From: Thermoleophilaceae bacterium | GTDB lineage: Bacteria > Actinomycetota > Thermoleophilia > Solirubrobacterales > Thermoleophilaceae | Direction: 5' to 3' | NCBI GenBank assembly: GCA_013813135.1 | Contig: JACCSF010000255.1 | Location: 1-7,831 of the forward strand | Length of the DNA stretch: 7,831 nt | In this document: positions 6,376 through 7,831 of the stretch, piece after piece | Layout of the letters: each line of letters opens with the position of its first letter | Numbering within the stretch: position 1 is the first letter of the stretch | Notes under the pieces: generated by a model | What the model was told of the DNA's origin: nothing | What the model saw: only the letters and a program-made list of their open reading frames with translations | The model's database searches: none | Made by a program: the position numbers and the translations under genes

Positions 6376-7831
6376 GTGGTAGGCCTGGTCATCGTCTCCC
6401 ACAGCGCGGCGCTGGCCGACGGCGTCATGGAGCTCGCCCGGGAGATGGGCGGCGGCGACGTGGCCATCGAGGCGGCCGGCGGGATGGAGGGTGGCGAGAT
6501 CGGCACGGATGCCGAGCGCGTGCGCCAGGCGGTCGAGCGGGTCCGCTCGCCCGATGGCGTGCTCGTCCTCATGGACCTCGGGAGCGCCCTGATGAGCGCC
6601 GAGATGGCGACGGAGATGGCCGAGCCGGGCGGTGGGCCCATCCTGCTCTCGGAGGCGCCGCTCGTGGAGGGCGCCGTGGCCGCGGCGGCCCTGGCGGGGG
6701 CCGGCGCGTCGCTGGAGGAGGTGGCCCGCGAGGCGCGCGGCGCGCTGCGGATGAAGACCGAGCAGCTGGGGGTGGAGGAGCCCGAGCGCGAGGAAGCGCC
6801 CCCCACCGAGGAGGACGGCCCCGCGGTCGAGTTGCGCCTGCGCGTTCAGAACCGGCTCGGCCTGCACGCACGCCCCGCGGCGCGTTTCGTGGGCGCGCTC
6901 GGCGGCCTCGACGCCCGGGTCGAGGTCTCCAACGCGACCCGCGCCCGCGGGCCGGCGGACGGGCGCAGCCTGACCGGTCTCGTGACCCTCGCGGTGGCCC
7001 AGGGCGACGAGATCGTCATTCGCGCGCGCGGGCCGCAGGCCGCCGAGGCGCTCGACGCCCTGCGCGCGCTCGCGGCGGAGAACTTCGGGGACGCGGTGGA
7101 CCAGCCGGCCGCCGGGGACACCGCGGACGGGGCGCCTCCGACTGGGGCAGCCGAGACACCCGGTGCCGGCACGCGGCTGCGCGGTGTGCCGGCCTCGCTG
7201 GGCATCGCGATCGGGCCCGCACGCCGCCTGCAACCGCGCGAGCCCGTCATCAAGGACGACGATCAGGCAGGCACCCCAGCCGACGAGCGTGCGCGGCTCG
7301 ACGCGGCCCGCGCCGCGGCAGGGAAGCAGCTCGAGGAGATTCGCGCCACGGTCGAGGCCCGTGGCGGCGCTGCGGCGGCGGACATCTTCAGCGCGCATGC
7401 CGTGCTCCTGAACGACGCCGCCATCACCGAGCCGGCCCTGCGGAGCATCGAGGAGGGGGCCGGCGCGGCGCGCGCCTGGCAGGCCGCAGCGGAGCAGGCG
7501 GCCGCGGCGTTCCGGGCTCTCGACGATCCGCACCTTCGCGAGCGGGGGGTCGACGTGGAGGACGTGTCCGCGCGGGTCCTCACCCAGCTTGGCTGCACGC
7601 CCTCGGCGACGGCGCTGGAAGGCCCGGGCATCGTCCTGGCGGACGAGCTCACGCCGGGCGATGCGGCGGGCCTCGATCCCGGCGACGCGTGGGCGATCGC
7701 CACGGCCCGCGGCGGGGCCACGGCGCACGCGGCCATCCTCGCGCGCGCGCTCGGAATCCCCGCCGTGGTCGGCTTGGGCGAGGCGCTCCTGGGGATCCCG
7801 GAGGGCACGCCGCTGGTGCTCGACGGGGAGG
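6376..7831 (+). CDS. dhaM: DhaM-type multiphosphoryl transfer protein: EIIA-Man, HPr and enzyme I N-terminal domains (3' end outside window)
   Basis: This is a phosphoryl-transfer protein of the PEP-dependent dihydroxyacetone kinase system. DhaM-type proteins rephosphorylate the ADP bound to DhaL, which with DhaK makes dihydroxyacetone phosphate. 485 codons are visible with no stop. Domains in order: an EIIA-Man/DhaM domain (1-130) starting MVGLVIVSHSAALADG, with active His9, and containing VLVLMDLGSALMSAE and LSEAPLVEGA; an acidic, proline-containing linker (about 133-150); an HPr domain (about 151-240) with active His164 in NRLGLHARPAARFV; a second linker; and an enzyme I-like region from LRGVPASLGIAIGP (268), with phospho-acceptor His451 in GGATAHAAILARALGIP. 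The order matches E. coli DhaM (472 aa, same start MVNLVIVSHS). Its own EI part ends soon after the equivalent His, so this one may be similar or may continue into a full PEP-binding domain. The GTG at 6376, 7 bases after glpC, is chosen by homology; GTG at 6349 would add 9 residues. Confidence 0.92.
   Translation, partial: MVGLVIVSHSAALADGVMELAREMGGGDVAIEAAGGMEGGEIGTDAERVRQAVERVRSPDGVLVLMDLGSALMSAEMATEMAEPGGGPILLSEAPLVEGAVAAAALAGAGASLEEVAREARGALRMKTEQLGVEEPEREEAPPTEEDGPAVELRLRVQNRLGLHARPAARFVGALGGLDARVEVSNATRARGPADGRSLTGLVTLAVAQGDEIVIRARGPQAAEALDALRALAAENFGDAVDQPAAGDTADGAPPTGAAETPGAGTRLRGVPASLGIAIGPARRLQPREPVIKDDDQAGTPADERARLDAARAAAGKQLEEIRATVEARGGAAAADIFSAHAVLLNDAAITEPALRSIEEGAGAARAWQAAAEQAAAAFRALDDPHLRERGVDVEDVSARVLTQLGCTPSATALEGPGIVLADELTPGDAAGLDPGDAWAIATARGGATAHAAILARALGIPAVVGLGEALLGIPEGTPLVLDGE

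Noticed and set aside
6184..7728. 514-codon antisense frame over dhaM
   Set aside because: It is off-frame and compositionally biased. The plus strand carries three recognisable PTS domains with active-site histidines over the same bases.

Overview
The window is very GC-rich (about 70% by eye), with strong G/C bias at third codon positions, GTG starts and almost no non-coding space. The glycerol kinase tail resembles the actinobacterial form of GlpK (SGLFAPYW, DGGMVGNDLLMQFQAD, EDKRWEP). The best guess is an actinomycete, possibly a soil Thermoleophilia/Solirubrobacterales-type genome. That placement is inference from composition and protein flavour; no taxonomic marker is present.

Layout. 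(1) 1-1217, plus strand: the 3' part of a glycerol kinase gene (glpK). Its C-terminal ATPase region is present at least three times as an in-frame tandem repeat of exactly 387 bp (129 codons), followed by one normal GlpK C-terminal tail. (2) 1254-2180, minus strand: an aldo/keto reductase, convergent with glpK. (3) A short divergent intergenic region of about 74 bp. (4) 2255-6368, plus strand: glpA-glpB-glpC, the three subunits of a GlpABC-type glycerol-3-phosphate dehydrogenase, tightly coupled. (5) 6376-end, plus strand: a DhaM-type multidomain phosphotransferase (EIIA-Man, then HPr, then an enzyme I N-terminal region), cut by the window edge.

How the genes fit together. Glycerol kinase makes sn-glycerol-3-phosphate. 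GlpABC oxidises it to dihydroxyacetone phosphate (DHAP) and passes electrons through FAD/FMN and Fe-S centres to the quinone pool. The DhaM protein would supply phosphate from PEP to a DhaK/DhaL dihydroxyacetone kinase, also producing DHAP. The window is therefore a glycerol/dihydroxyacetone catabolic locus whose branches meet at DHAP. dhaK, dhaL and a glycerol facilitator are not in the window. The role of the reductase is unknown.

The main unusual feature is the triplicated glpK segment. The copies keep the reading frame and nearly the same protein, yet differ at roughly 6-12% of bases, mostly at synonymous third positions. This looks like an old in-gene amplification maintained as coding sequence, not a fresh duplication, but it needs read-level confirmation. 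Everything else is recognisable metabolism; I do not see a wholly new system.
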